DNA of 64,000 nt from Corynebacterium sp. HMSC078H07 (lineage in GTDB: Bacteria > Actinomycetota > Actinomycetes > Mycobacteriales > Mycobacteriaceae). The position numbers and the translations under genes were made by a program. Where the stretch lies: NCBI RefSeq assembly GCF_001812805.1, contig NZ_KV810455.1, positions 43,567-107,566 of the forward strand, read 5' to 3'. Numbering within the stretch: the stretch's first letter is position 1; every line of letters starts with the position of its first letter. Positions 15,746 through 23,666 of the stretch are shown here, one piece after another. The notes under the pieces are model-generated. The model ran no database searches. It was not told the origin of the DNA and saw only the letters and a program-made list of their open reading frames with translations.

Positions 15746-16213
15746 GTGAACTCCGCTACTTTAATTAATGATCGGGTGATGATCGACGATGCTACGGTCG
15801 AAGACCTTAAGTCGTTACCTTCTCTTGGTACTGCGACTTTTCGAGCGACAGATGCGGAAGGGCGCGCGGTCACGCTGCCTATCGATGTGCAGCGACTGAT
15901 TTCTCAAGTTTTAGCTTCTGTCGCGCAGCGCGGTGAAGTTACCATTTCACGCGTACCCGAGGAGCTTACGAGCACCGTCGCAGCGGAGATTTTGGGTGTC
16001 TCCCGTCCCACCCTTATGAAATGGGTTAAAGAGGGAAAGATAGTGGCTCACAAGTGTGGAACGCACACCCGTTTTAAGCGCGATAACGTGCTGGACCTGA
16101 AGCGGAAGCGGGCTGAAGAGCGTATGCGTGCTTTCAACGAGTGGCGCGCGTTCGAAGAAGAGAATCAGGGCTTTTTCTCGGAGTCCAAGGCAGGGCAGCA
16201 GGGCGAATCGTGA
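15746..16213 (+). CDS. VapB50-like antitoxin with excisionase-type HTH
   Basis: 155-residue DNA-binding protein. The excisionase/MerR-like helix-turn-helix is in TVAAEILGVSRPTLMKWVKEGK (residues about 73-95), followed by a wing with HTRFKRDNVLDLKRK and a charged C-terminal tail that would wrap the toxin. This is the architecture of VapB50 antitoxins (M. tuberculosis Rv3750c type). GTG at 15746 follows GAAGGAGC, a good ribosome site. It directly precedes a PIN-domain gene, so the pair should form a type II toxin-antitoxin module, with this protein as inhibitor and autorepressor. Confidence 0.75.
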   Translation: MNSATLINDRVMIDDATVEDLKSLPSLGTATFRATDAEGRAVTLPIDVQRLISQVLASVAQRGEVTISRVPEELTSTVAAEILGVSRPTLMKWVKEGKIVAHKCGTHTRFKRDNVLDLKRKRAEERMRAFNEWRAFEEENQGFFSESKAGQQGES

Positions 16214-16253
16214 GGTTCTGCGAGGGGCGAGCGAACTTACTATCTTTGTGACT

Positions 16254-16826
16254 ATGCCGCAGAGAGTATTCATTGATGCAAACGTCTTAGCGAGCCGGAC
16301 GATTCTTGATTGGCTTTTTGCGTTGCAGTGTTTATCAAGGGGGATGTTTACTTTTCATACCTCGCAGGACGTGCTCGCGGAGACTTCGCGGGCCTTGCGG
16401 CGAAAGTATCCCTTTGCTCCCGGAAGAATAATTGACCACCGCATCACGAAAATTAGTGCTGTGGTGGAAGAGATCATTCAGGACTTTCCAGGCGAGCTGC
16501 CTTTCGATGGTATGGACCGCGACGACTACCACGTTCATGCGGCCGCTGTTGCTTCGTATGCCGACATCATCCTTACAAATAACTCGAAGGAAGATATAAC
16601 AAGGTCTCCCGATGTGCAGCATTACGAGATCCTAGGTGCGGATGAATTCTTAATGCTTGTTCACGACTCCGCGCCTCAGCTAGTCCTGACGTGTACGAAG
16701 CAGCAGCTCGATTATTGGCAGACCCAAGAGAACTTCAGGGGTTTGGATGATGCTCTGAGGCGTGCGGACTGCCCCAATTTTGCACGAGCGGTGAGAGAAG
16801 CTTTGAAGACTCTCGCACGCCAGTAG
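16254..16826 (+). CDS. VapC50-like PIN-domain toxin
   Basis: 190-residue PIN-domain RNase. The N-terminal strand VFIDANVLAS carries the first catalytic Asp (D8), a DRDDYHVHAAAVAS block carries the second acidic cluster, and ADIILTNN is the usual third site. A C-terminal extension (TKQQLDYWQ, LDDALRRADCPNFARAV) matches the extra domain I associate with VapC50-type toxins. ATG 16254 puts the first strand at the normal distance; GTG 16248 is equally possible and no clear ribosome site is visible. It lies 40 bp after the HTH antitoxin. Family activity is cleavage of tRNA or rRNA. Confidence 0.75.
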   Translation: MPQRVFIDANVLASRTILDWLFALQCLSRGMFTFHTSQDVLAETSRALRRKYPFAPGRIIDHRITKISAVVEEIIQDFPGELPFDGMDRDDYHVHAAAVASYADIILTNNSKEDITRSPDVQHYEILGADEFLMLVHDSAPQLVLTCTKQQLDYWQTQENFRGLDDALRRADCPNFARAVREALKTLARQ

Positions 16827-16929
16827 CCACGCCGGTTCACTGGAACGGGGGCAGACGTCGCGGGAGAAATACCTGGCACTGGCCCCTGAGGATGGGACCT
16901 AGAGCCTGGCTTGGTGCAGGTTTAGTCCT

Positions 16930-17349
16930 TTAGTCCTGGGCCACGGTAACGCTGACGTCGATGTTGCCGCGGGTGGCCTTGGAGTAGGGGCACATCTCGT
17001 GGGCGGCGTCGGCAAGCGCTTGGGCGTCTTCCGGGTCCGCGCCGGGGATGGTGACCTCGAGCTCGACGCTGAGGAAGAAGCCCTCGGAAGCGTTGTGGAG
17101 GGTCACGCGCGCACCGACGGCGGAGTCGGTGACGTCAGCGTCCTTGTCCTTGGCCACGGCCTTGAGTGCGGAGTGGAAGCAGGCGGCGTAGCCGGCGGCG
17201 AAGAGCTGCTCGGGGTTGACGCCCTCGCCGCTGCCGCCCATTTCCTTCGGGGCGGTCATGGTGAAGTCGAGGTCGGAATCCTGGACTACGGTGCGGCCAT
17301 CACGGCCGGCGCCAGTGGAGAGTGCTTCGGTGGTATACGCGGCGGTCAT
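16930..17349 (-). CDS. ohr: Organic hydroperoxide resistance protein (Ohr/OsmC family)
   Basis: 139-residue thiol peroxidase that reduces organic hydroperoxides with lipoyl-type reductants in the cytosol. The two redox cysteines are visible: C57 in GYAACFHSAL and C120 in HEMCPYSKAT, the latter being the Ohr-specific motif. The N-terminus (YTTEALSTGAGRDG) and the VNPEQLFAAGYAACF block are typical, and length matches the family. A single gene; no MarR-type OhrR regulator is adjacent. It ends 66 bp from the stop of the downstream ATPase gene's strand neighbour, with no operon evident. Confident assignment. Confidence 0.93.
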   Translation of the reverse strand: MTAAYTTEALSTGAGRDGRTVVQDSDLDFTMTAPKEMGGSGEGVNPEQLFAAGYAACFHSALKAVAKDKDADVTDSAVGARVTLHNASEGFFLSVELEVTIPGADPEDAQALADAAHEMCPYSKATRGNIDVSVTVAQD

Positions 17350-17414
17350 TCGTAACTCCTTTGTTCGTTGAGGGGTTCTGTGGCCGCCGATTGTACGCGG
17401 GAAAATAGGCTAGC

Positions 17415-18743
17415 TCACTCGCTCGTGGTGACGAGCTCCTTGAGAGCGTCGAGAGCCTCACGCGGGGCGGTGCCGTAGCGCTCAGTGAGGAAGCGGTGGG
17501 TGGTGTCGGGGTTGTCGAGGGAGACATCGGCAAGGTTGTGCAGCTCGGATTCGCCGGCGGCGGTCTTCTCCACGGACCAGAAGCTTTCCGGATTAAGTCC
17601 GAGCTCGGCGGCGCGCTCGAGCACGCTGAAGGTGTGGGAGGCGAAGATGAGCTGCGCGCCGTTGACGTTGATGCTGGGCTCGCGGAAGGCCTGAATGATG
17701 AAGTCCAGAAGGGCTGGGCGTAGGTAAGAATCGAGCTCATCAGCAACCAGGATGCCGCCGCGGCGCAGGACATCGAGCACAAGCGGCACGGTGGCCATCC
17801 ACGTCTGCGTGCCGCCGGATTCATCGGTAAGGCTCAGCGAATAGTGTGCGGACTCGCCCTTGTGCTCGACGATGATTGCATGCAGCAGGGATTCAATTTC
17901 GGCGTCGGAGTAGGCGCGGAAGGCGTCGGGACGTCGGATAGCGCCATCGGTGCTGCTCAACGCATTAATGACCGGGCGCATCTGGCAGAAGACATGCCGT
18001 GGGATCTGGTCCTGGTTGAGCCGCACGGAATGGATGCCGGCATCGGCCGCGCGCAGCAGCGGGGCAGCCTCGTGCAGGCGCAGCTTGCCCTCACGAATAA
18101 GGGCGGTAAACCGCGCGGCATAGTTAGCCGCGGAATGCGCATGCGGCAGGTACGCCACATCATGCACCAGCGCGCGGGCCAACGGGGCGAGCACGGGGTG
18201 CTCATCGCGCAAACCGACAGACAGAATCAGCTCGGTGTCCTCAACGCGGCCAAGCTTGGCGACGTCCCCCGTATCCATAAACGTCCGCGTCCACTGCGTC
18301 TCCTCCCCGCGGCTGCGCACAAAGCAGGGAGTCCAGCGATTTGCCGGGACGCGGCTGAGCCATTCGGTATGCACACCGGTGTAGCTCCACTGGAAACCGT
18401 AAAGGTAGCGCACACCATCGACTGCAAACTCCAGCTCAAAGGTGCTGGGGCGGCGCTGGGTGGTGGGGTTGAGCCGAAACGGCGCGTGGGGTAGCTGGTT
18501 AGGCGGGGCATTATCTAGCCACTTTGTGGCAGATAAGGAAATAGCTCGCAGCGCGAAGTTCAGCGCGTCGAGCACGCTGCTCTTTCCCGACGCCGTCGGG
18601 CCCACCAGCACCGTGATGGGCTGGCTTACCGTGGCCCAGCCATCTTCGGGCGGCGTCGAGTGCGTCCAGTGGTGATAAAACGACAGCGTTTGCGTCGCGC
18701 GGATGCTGCGGAAGTTCGACACGCTGAAGGAAAGGAGCCTCAT
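17415..18743 (-). CDS. AAA ATPase of OLD/AAA_15 type
   Basis: 442-residue ATPase with the SMC/RecF-like N-terminus MRLLSFSVSNFRSI and the Walker A loop GPTASGKSSVLDAL. The C-terminal Walker B-like GGILVADELDSYLRPAL and a following LIFASHTFSVL belong to the AAA_15/AAA_21 group. ATG 18743 is chosen because the conserved start immediately precedes the FRSI strand; the longer frame to 18857 adds unrelated sequence. No OLD-type Toprim nuclease domain is visible after the ATPase core, and no nuclease gene is adjacent. Related proteins occur in abortive-infection and retron-associated systems (AbiL/RloA-like), so a phage-defence role is plausible but not shown. Confidence 0.7.
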   Translation of the reverse strand: MRLLSFSVSNFRSIRATQTLSFYHHWTHSTPPEDGWATVSQPITVLVGPTASGKSSVLDALNFALRAISLSATKWLDNAPPNQLPHAPFRLNPTTQRRPSTFELEFAVDGVRYLYGFQWSYTGVHTEWLSRVPANRWTPCFVRSRGEETQWTRTFMDTGDVAKLGRVEDTELILSVGLRDEHPVLAPLARALVHDVAYLPHAHSAANYAARFTALIREGKLRLHEAAPLLRAADAGIHSVRLNQDQIPRHVFCQMRPVINALSSTDGAIRRPDAFRAYSDAEIESLLHAIIVEHKGESAHYSLSLTDESGGTQTWMATVPLVLDVLRRGGILVADELDSYLRPALLDFIIQAFREPSINVNGAQLIFASHTFSVLERAAELGLNPESFWSVEKTAAGESELHNLADVSLDNPDTTHRFLTERYGTAPREALDALKELVTTSE

Positions 18744-19036
18744 GTCCGCTACGCTACACAAGCCTGTGCGGTCGTATGTGAGGGGCCTGGTGCGTCGGCG
18801 CAGGAATCCGCAGACTAGTGCCGTGGCGAAGTACATTTCTAACAAATAACGCCCCAAAAACTCGAAGATCCAGGGCCTTAAATGATCGATCCGTACCGGC
18901 CTTTAAGAACAACGACGAGGAGCGGCAAATTGCTGTTTTCTTGGCCTGCCGATTAATGTTGCGGGGAGCGGATTCACTGCTGAACGTGGCGCGGCTGGCT
19001 TGAGGCCCGGTGCGAACATGGGAGCAGGGAATACGC

Positions 19037-19110
19037 GGGGCTATAGCTCAGTCGGTTAGAGCTACGGACTCATAATCCGTTGGTCCCGGGTTCGAGCCCC
19101 GGTGGCCCCA
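19037..19110 (+). tRNA. tRNA with CAT anticodon (probably Met)
   Basis: 74 bases fold as a cloverleaf: acceptor GGGGCTA pairs with TGGCCCC (one wobble), D-arm AGCTC/GAGCT, anticodon stem ACGGA/TCCGT with loop CTCATAA (anticodon CAT), and a T-arm around GTTCGAG. The terminal CCA is not encoded. Elongator tRNA-Met is most likely; tRNA-Ile with a modified CAU cannot be ruled out by eye. It marks the right edge of the accessory block, a typical integration hotspot. Confidence 0.9.
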
Positions 19111-19203
19111 CTTCCATTACCGATGTGGTGTGGTGTAGCGAAGCCTGCGGGTCAGCGTGCCCTTAATGCGAGAATCGGCGCGCTACCCGTTACGATGACC
19201 CAC

Positions 19204-20271
19204 ATGAGTGTTGAGATGGACCCGTTAATCGAGTCGCTGTATTACTGGTCCGACATTATCGGCGTCCTTCTCATGGGCATGATTGGCGGCACGATGGCCC
19301 GCCAGCGCGGCTATGACATCGTGGGCTTTTTCTTCATCGCGATGTTTTCCTCCTTGGGCGGCGGCATGATTCGTGATGTGCTCATTAACCGCGGCACGGT
19401 GGCGGCGATGAGTCAGCCGGAGTACCTGTACCTCGCCTTCACGGGTGCGCTCATTGCCCGTTTTGTCTACTTCAAGGGAAAGACCTGGGATTACGTGCAG
19501 TCCCATGGTGATGCGGTGGTGTCGGCCCTGTGGGCGTCGACAGGCGCGCTCAAAGCCATCGCCTATGGCTTGCCCTTCATTCCCTGCATCATGATGGGCG
19601 TGTTTACGGCCACGGGTGGTTCCATGATCCGTGACATTGCGATGGGCCGTGAGCCGGCGGTGTTCGGTGACAACACCCCCACCGTGATTCCGGCGGTGGC
19701 GTGCGCGCTGGTGGTGCTGGGTGCGAATTCCACGGGGCACTTGGCGTTGGGCGTCATTATTGGCCCCATTGTCTCCTTTGTATTGACCATGCTGGGTATT
19801 TGGGCGGGCTGGCGAGTGCCGGCTCGTCAGGAGTGGGCGCCGGTGAATGACACCGCGGCCTATGTCATGGTCATGGCGCGCAAGGCGGAGAATAAGGGCC
19901 GTGCCGTCGGCCGCCGCCTGGAGCCGACCAAGCTGCGCGCGTGGCGCCACAATCAGATGGAAAAAGCCCTACAGCGCCGAATTGAACGTGAGGTGCGCGC
20001 AGGCAAGCGCAGGGCCGACGCGACTATCGACGCCTCCGAGTTCCTCGATTCCTTCAACGAAGAGGTCGCCGAGATGTCCGCGGAGATGGCGGCGGCCTCC
20101 TCCGATACCGACTCTGACTTCGGCGTAGACCTTTCTGGTGATTCTTATGATGCTCAGAACACTGATGGCCCCACGCCGCGTGAGCTGTTGGACCGAATTT
20201 TGTCTGATGACAAGCTCACCGATGAGCTGGTGGAAAAACTTATGCGGCGCTATGAGAAAAGAGATGATTAG
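19204..20271 (+). CDS. TRIC-type (UPF0126) membrane channel protein
   Basis: 355 residues. Residues about 1-210 carry seven membrane helices and two glycine-rich UPF0126/TRIC repeats: SLGGGMIRDVLINRG in the first half and ATGGSMIRDIAMGREP in the second, the conserved G-x-x-R-D motif of bacterial trimeric intracellular cation channels. A long charged cytosolic tail (about 140 residues) ending DELVEKLMRRYEKRDD is larger than in the basic family. ATG 19204 is preferred: the longer frame would start inside the tRNA. Role: probable cation channel in the plasma membrane. Confidence 0.85.
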   Translation: MSVEMDPLIESLYYWSDIIGVLLMGMIGGTMARQRGYDIVGFFFIAMFSSLGGGMIRDVLINRGTVAAMSQPEYLYLAFTGALIARFVYFKGKTWDYVQSHGDAVVSALWASTGALKAIAYGLPFIPCIMMGVFTATGGSMIRDIAMGREPAVFGDNTPTVIPAVACALVVLGANSTGHLALGVIIGPIVSFVLTMLGIWAGWRVPARQEWAPVNDTAAYVMVMARKAENKGRAVGRRLEPTKLRAWRHNQMEKALQRRIEREVRAGKRRADATIDASEFLDSFNEEVAEMSAEMAAASSDTDSDFGVDLSGDSYDAQNTDGPTPRELLDRILSDDKLTDELVEKLMRRYEKRDD

Positions 20272-20317
20272 AAGCTAATAAATACGTTAAGGTAAGTGGG
20301 TGCGAGAGGAGTCAAAG

Positions 20318-21922
20318 GTGAGAATTGTTCGGCTGAGCCACAGAGTAGTGGCAGCGCTGACCGTAGTGTGTGCTGCGGCAGCTGTGTCTACTGGGTGTAC
20401 TGCGGACACCTCACCCGTGGACACTGAAGGCCTAGACCTTATCACCACCGATATATTGGAACCACCAAATTCTCTCATCCCAGCAGACTCCAATGATGTT
20501 TGCGGACACACCATTATCAATCTGGTGTATTCCGGCCTGATGTACCTGGACAAGCGCGGGACCCCGCACTACGACATGGCGGAGTCCGTGACCCAGGTCA
20601 ACGATACGACCTATGACGTGGTCATCCGAGACGACGCAGTCTTTGCCGATGGCTCCGATGTCGATGCCGAGGACTTCGTGGATACGTGGAATACTGCTGT
20701 GCGCCAGTCCCTGCTCTCCGCCCATCATTTCGAGCCGATCCTGGGATTCCATGAAGGCCAGAAGAACATGCGCGGGCTGAAGGTGACAGGGAAGAAGTCC
20801 TTCCGCATTGAGCTTTCCCGCCCCACCAGCGGCTTCCTCGAGCGCTTAGGTTATTCGGTGTTCTTCCCCATGCGTTCTGAGGATCAGGATGAGCTCAGCG
20901 AACGCGGTACCGATCCCATTGGCAACGGGCCATATGTCTTGGCCTCGTGGGAGCACGAAAAAGCGCTGACCGTGGTGCCCAATCCGCGCTACACGGGCCC
21001 GCGCACTCCGCAGAATGAGGGCATCAAGTTCGTGATTTACCCTTCCGAGGGGCAGGCCTATAAGGACTTGGTGTCAGGAGACTTGGACGTGCTCGTCCAC
21101 ATTCCGGCGGAGAAGCTCGGCACCTTTGAGGAGGAGTTGGGTTCGCAAGCTTTTAGCAGGCCAGTGGGTTCCATGATGGAAATCACCATCCCGGCTAATG
21201 ATTCCAACTTCACCGGCGAGGCAGGTCGCCTGCGCCGCCGAGCGTTGTCGATGGCCGTGGACCGCGACAAGCTGGCCACCGAGCTGTTTTATGACACGGT
21301 GATTCCAGCGAATGGTTTTATCGCGCCGCTGCATGGAGAGATGCCGCCAGCACCGCAAGATGCGGAGGCGTTGACTCACCAGCCAGACAAGGCCCGCGAG
21401 CTCTGGGCCAAGGCAGAGAAGATGGATCCCTTCGAAGGGACCTTCAGCATTGCCTACAACGTCGACGGCAGCCATAAGGAGTGGGTCGATGCAGTGGCGA
21501 AGCAGATGACGGATACCCTCGGTGTGCAGGTGGAAGGCCGTCCCATCGATACCTTCAAGGAGCTGCGTCAAGAGGTCACCGCGCGCCATATCACCGGCGC
21601 GTTCCGCACCTCTTGGCAGGCGGAGTACCCAGACGAGTCGTCCTTCCTAGCGCCGCTGTTTGCCTCCTACTCGGCGGCAAATGAGTCTGGTTTTGAGAAT
21701 CCGGAGTTCGATAAACTGCTGGAGAAGGCCGGTAAGGCTCGAACCAAGGACGAGGCCCACGAGTATTATGCCCAAGCTCAGGACCTGCTGGTGGAGGCGA
21801 TGCCAGCGATTCCGTTGTGGACGTCGAAGTCCTTGGGCGCGTATGGCAAGGATATTGTTCCGGCAGGATACACATGGAAGCCAACGCCCAATTACTATCT
21901 GATTCACCGCGCTGAGCGCTAA
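20318..21922 (+). CDS. ABC transporter substrate-binding lipoprotein, oligopeptide (family 5)
   Basis: 534-residue extracytoplasmic solute-binding protein of the OppA/DppA family. The N-terminal signal RLSHRVVAALTVVCAAAAVSTGC ends in a lipobox-like STGC, so the protein should be lipid-anchored. SBP_bac_5 features include DLITTDILEPPNSLIP, FADGSDVDAEDFVDTW and GNGPYVLASWEH, and a C-terminal DLLVEAMPAIPLW. GTG 20318 is selected because GAGGAG lies six bases upstream; a longer GTG start at 20300 has none. Permease and ATPase genes are not adjacent, so it probably works with a transporter encoded elsewhere. Confidence 0.88.
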   Translation: MRIVRLSHRVVAALTVVCAAAAVSTGCTADTSPVDTEGLDLITTDILEPPNSLIPADSNDVCGHTIINLVYSGLMYLDKRGTPHYDMAESVTQVNDTTYDVVIRDDAVFADGSDVDAEDFVDTWNTAVRQSLLSAHHFEPILGFHEGQKNMRGLKVTGKKSFRIELSRPTSGFLERLGYSVFFPMRSEDQDELSERGTDPIGNGPYVLASWEHEKALTVVPNPRYTGPRTPQNEGIKFVIYPSEGQAYKDLVSGDLDVLVHIPAEKLGTFEEELGSQAFSRPVGSMMEITIPANDSNFTGEAGRLRRRALSMAVDRDKLATELFYDTVIPANGFIAPLHGEMPPAPQDAEALTHQPDKARELWAKAEKMDPFEGTFSIAYNVDGSHKEWVDAVAKQMTDTLGVQVEGRPIDTFKELRQEVTARHITGAFRTSWQAEYPDESSFLAPLFASYSAANESGFENPEFDKLLEKAGKARTKDEAHEYYAQAQDLLVEAMPAIPLWTSKSLGAYGKDIVPAGYTWKPTPNYYLIHRAER

Positions 21923-21975
21923 GGCAGTCTGGTTCTCCAAGGCTTCTGGCAGCATTGAGGTCTACTCTTGGTGCA

Positions 21976-23532
21976 ATGCTGAAGTTTTACATGTTCGCCA
22001 TTTGGCAGGCTGTTGTCGACCACGGTTTGCCGCTTCTGGGCATGCTGCTCACGGCGATTCTCATTCCTCGCATCGGCCGTTTGGCCGTGCGCGTAATCGA
22101 GTCTCGGCTTGATGAGAACGAGGAGTCCACCAAGGCGCGCCTAGCGCTGGCCGGCGCGCTGGTGTACGTGGCCCAGGCGGTGGCGTACTTCCTTCTTATC
22201 GTCGCGGCATTGGCCAACCTCGGCGTGCCGCCCCTGGGAGCGGCCATCCCCGCAACGGTCGTGTCTGCTGCCGTTGGTTTCGGCGCGCAGAGCATTATTG
22301 GTGATTTCCTCGCAGGTTTCTTCATTCTGTCGGAGAAGCAGTTCGGTGTGGGCGATTACGTGAGCTTTGATGGCGTGACGGGCGTGGAGGGCACCGTGGT
22401 GTCCTTGACCCTCCGCACGACCACAGTGCGTACCCCTACCGGCGAGGTGGTCATGGTGCCCAATGGCTCGGCGGGCGTGGTGACGAACTTCTCGCAAGAG
22501 TGGTCACGTGCGGTGGTGGATATTGCCATTCCGGTTCATGAGGGCGATAACCTGCCGGACATTACTGCGCGCGTGGAAAAGATTTCGGAACATGCCATCC
22601 GTACCCCAGACATTCGCGCGGATGTGGCCGGCGAGCTGGATGTTCTCCCCGCTACCGGAATCGTGGCGCCGACCGTTGCCGGCCAGCCGTGGCAGGTGAA
22701 GTATCGCGTGCTCGTGCAGGTCAACCCTGCGCGCCAGTGGGCAGTGGAACGCGCCATTCGCTCAGCCTTGCTGGCCTCCTTCTGGGACCTGTATAAGCTG
22801 CCGAAGTCGGAAGCTATTCCGGATGATATCCCTGTGGACCTGAACGAGGCGCCCACGACGGTCATGTCGGCAGCGAAAGCGCAGGAAGCGGACAAGGCCG
22901 CAGAGTCTGCTGTAGAGTCGCAGGAAGCGTCACAGGCGGTGTCGGGGGCCGTGGCCAAGACGGACACGAGCAATGACAATGGGCCGGGCCGCCCGGCGTA
23001 TTCGGACAACGACAAAGACGAAGAACCGGACGAGTACGGGCGAGGCATCTGGCGTGCGGATAAGCCGAAGAATAGGTGGGCCTATTTCTGGACGGTAGGT
23101 GGGCGCGTGAGGGCGTCGACAACCGGCCTCCTAGCAGGCCTCGGCGTTGTTGGCGCATTGTGGCTGGCCTCCGCGAACCCGGATGGTGTGGATGCCGGGT
23201 GGCTGTCTCCATCGCGCTGGATGAGTGAGATTACGGAATCCGCAGTCCCATCCACCGAGTCCGCTACGCCGGAACCCGCGCCGAGTGAGCACGAGACGCC
23301 GGCAAGCACAGGTCAAGAGCCCACCGCAGAGGTGACGGAAGAGACTACGGCGGAAGCCCCGCAGGACGAGACCTCCCCTGCACCAGCGCCGGTAGACACC
23401 ACCGAAGCGGTTGATGGTGGCGGTTCGGGCACTGAGGGTGCCACGGAGACCGCCACGGGTTTCGAGGAATCCCACGTGCCGGAGACGGCGGTGGCGACCA
23501 CCGACGCCACCGAGCCTTCTACCGCGAATTAA
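21976..23532 (+). CDS. mscCG: Small-conductance mechanosensitive channel, MscCG-like
   Basis: 518 residues. Residues about 1-110 hold three membrane helices, with pore helix VVSAAVGFGAQSIIGDFLAG, followed by the MscS beta domain (FGVGDYVSFDGVTGVEGTV, VMVPNGSAGVVTNFS). After the MscS core comes a long acidic linker, a fourth membrane segment (TTGLLAGLGVVGALWLASA) and a Ser/Thr/Glu-rich tail. This extra C-terminal part is the hallmark of MscCG, the C. glutamicum channel that releases glutamate under membrane tension. ATG 21976 fits the known N-terminus better than TTG 21955; neither has a strong ribosome site. It follows the solute-binding gene by about 50 bp. Confidence 0.88.
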   Translation: MLKFYMFAIWQAVVDHGLPLLGMLLTAILIPRIGRLAVRVIESRLDENEESTKARLALAGALVYVAQAVAYFLLIVAALANLGVPPLGAAIPATVVSAAVGFGAQSIIGDFLAGFFILSEKQFGVGDYVSFDGVTGVEGTVVSLTLRTTTVRTPTGEVVMVPNGSAGVVTNFSQEWSRAVVDIAIPVHEGDNLPDITARVEKISEHAIRTPDIRADVAGELDVLPATGIVAPTVAGQPWQVKYRVLVQVNPARQWAVERAIRSALLASFWDLYKLPKSEAIPDDIPVDLNEAPTTVMSAAKAQEADKAAESAVESQEASQAVSGAVAKTDTSNDNGPGRPAYSDNDKDEEPDEYGRGIWRADKPKNRWAYFWTVGGRVRASTTGLLAGLGVVGALWLASANPDGVDAGWLSPSRWMSEITESAVPSTESATPEPAPSEHETPASTGQEPTAEVTEETTAEAPQDETSPAPAPVDTTEAVDGGGSGTEGATETATGFEESHVPETAVATTDATEPSTAN

Positions 23533-23666
23533 CGGGAGGCTCACCGTGGGAGACGCTCGGGAGAGAGCGCATGAGACATATGAGTGATAGGGATGCAACG
23601 CGGTGAAGCGTTACATCTGACTTATCGGTCCCCGAGGACCCTTCGTTACTGGATTCGGGGAATTAA

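Noticed and set aside
23627..23640. GGTCC/GGACC hairpin after mscCG
   Set aside because: Only 5 bp with no U-tract; too weak to call a terminator.
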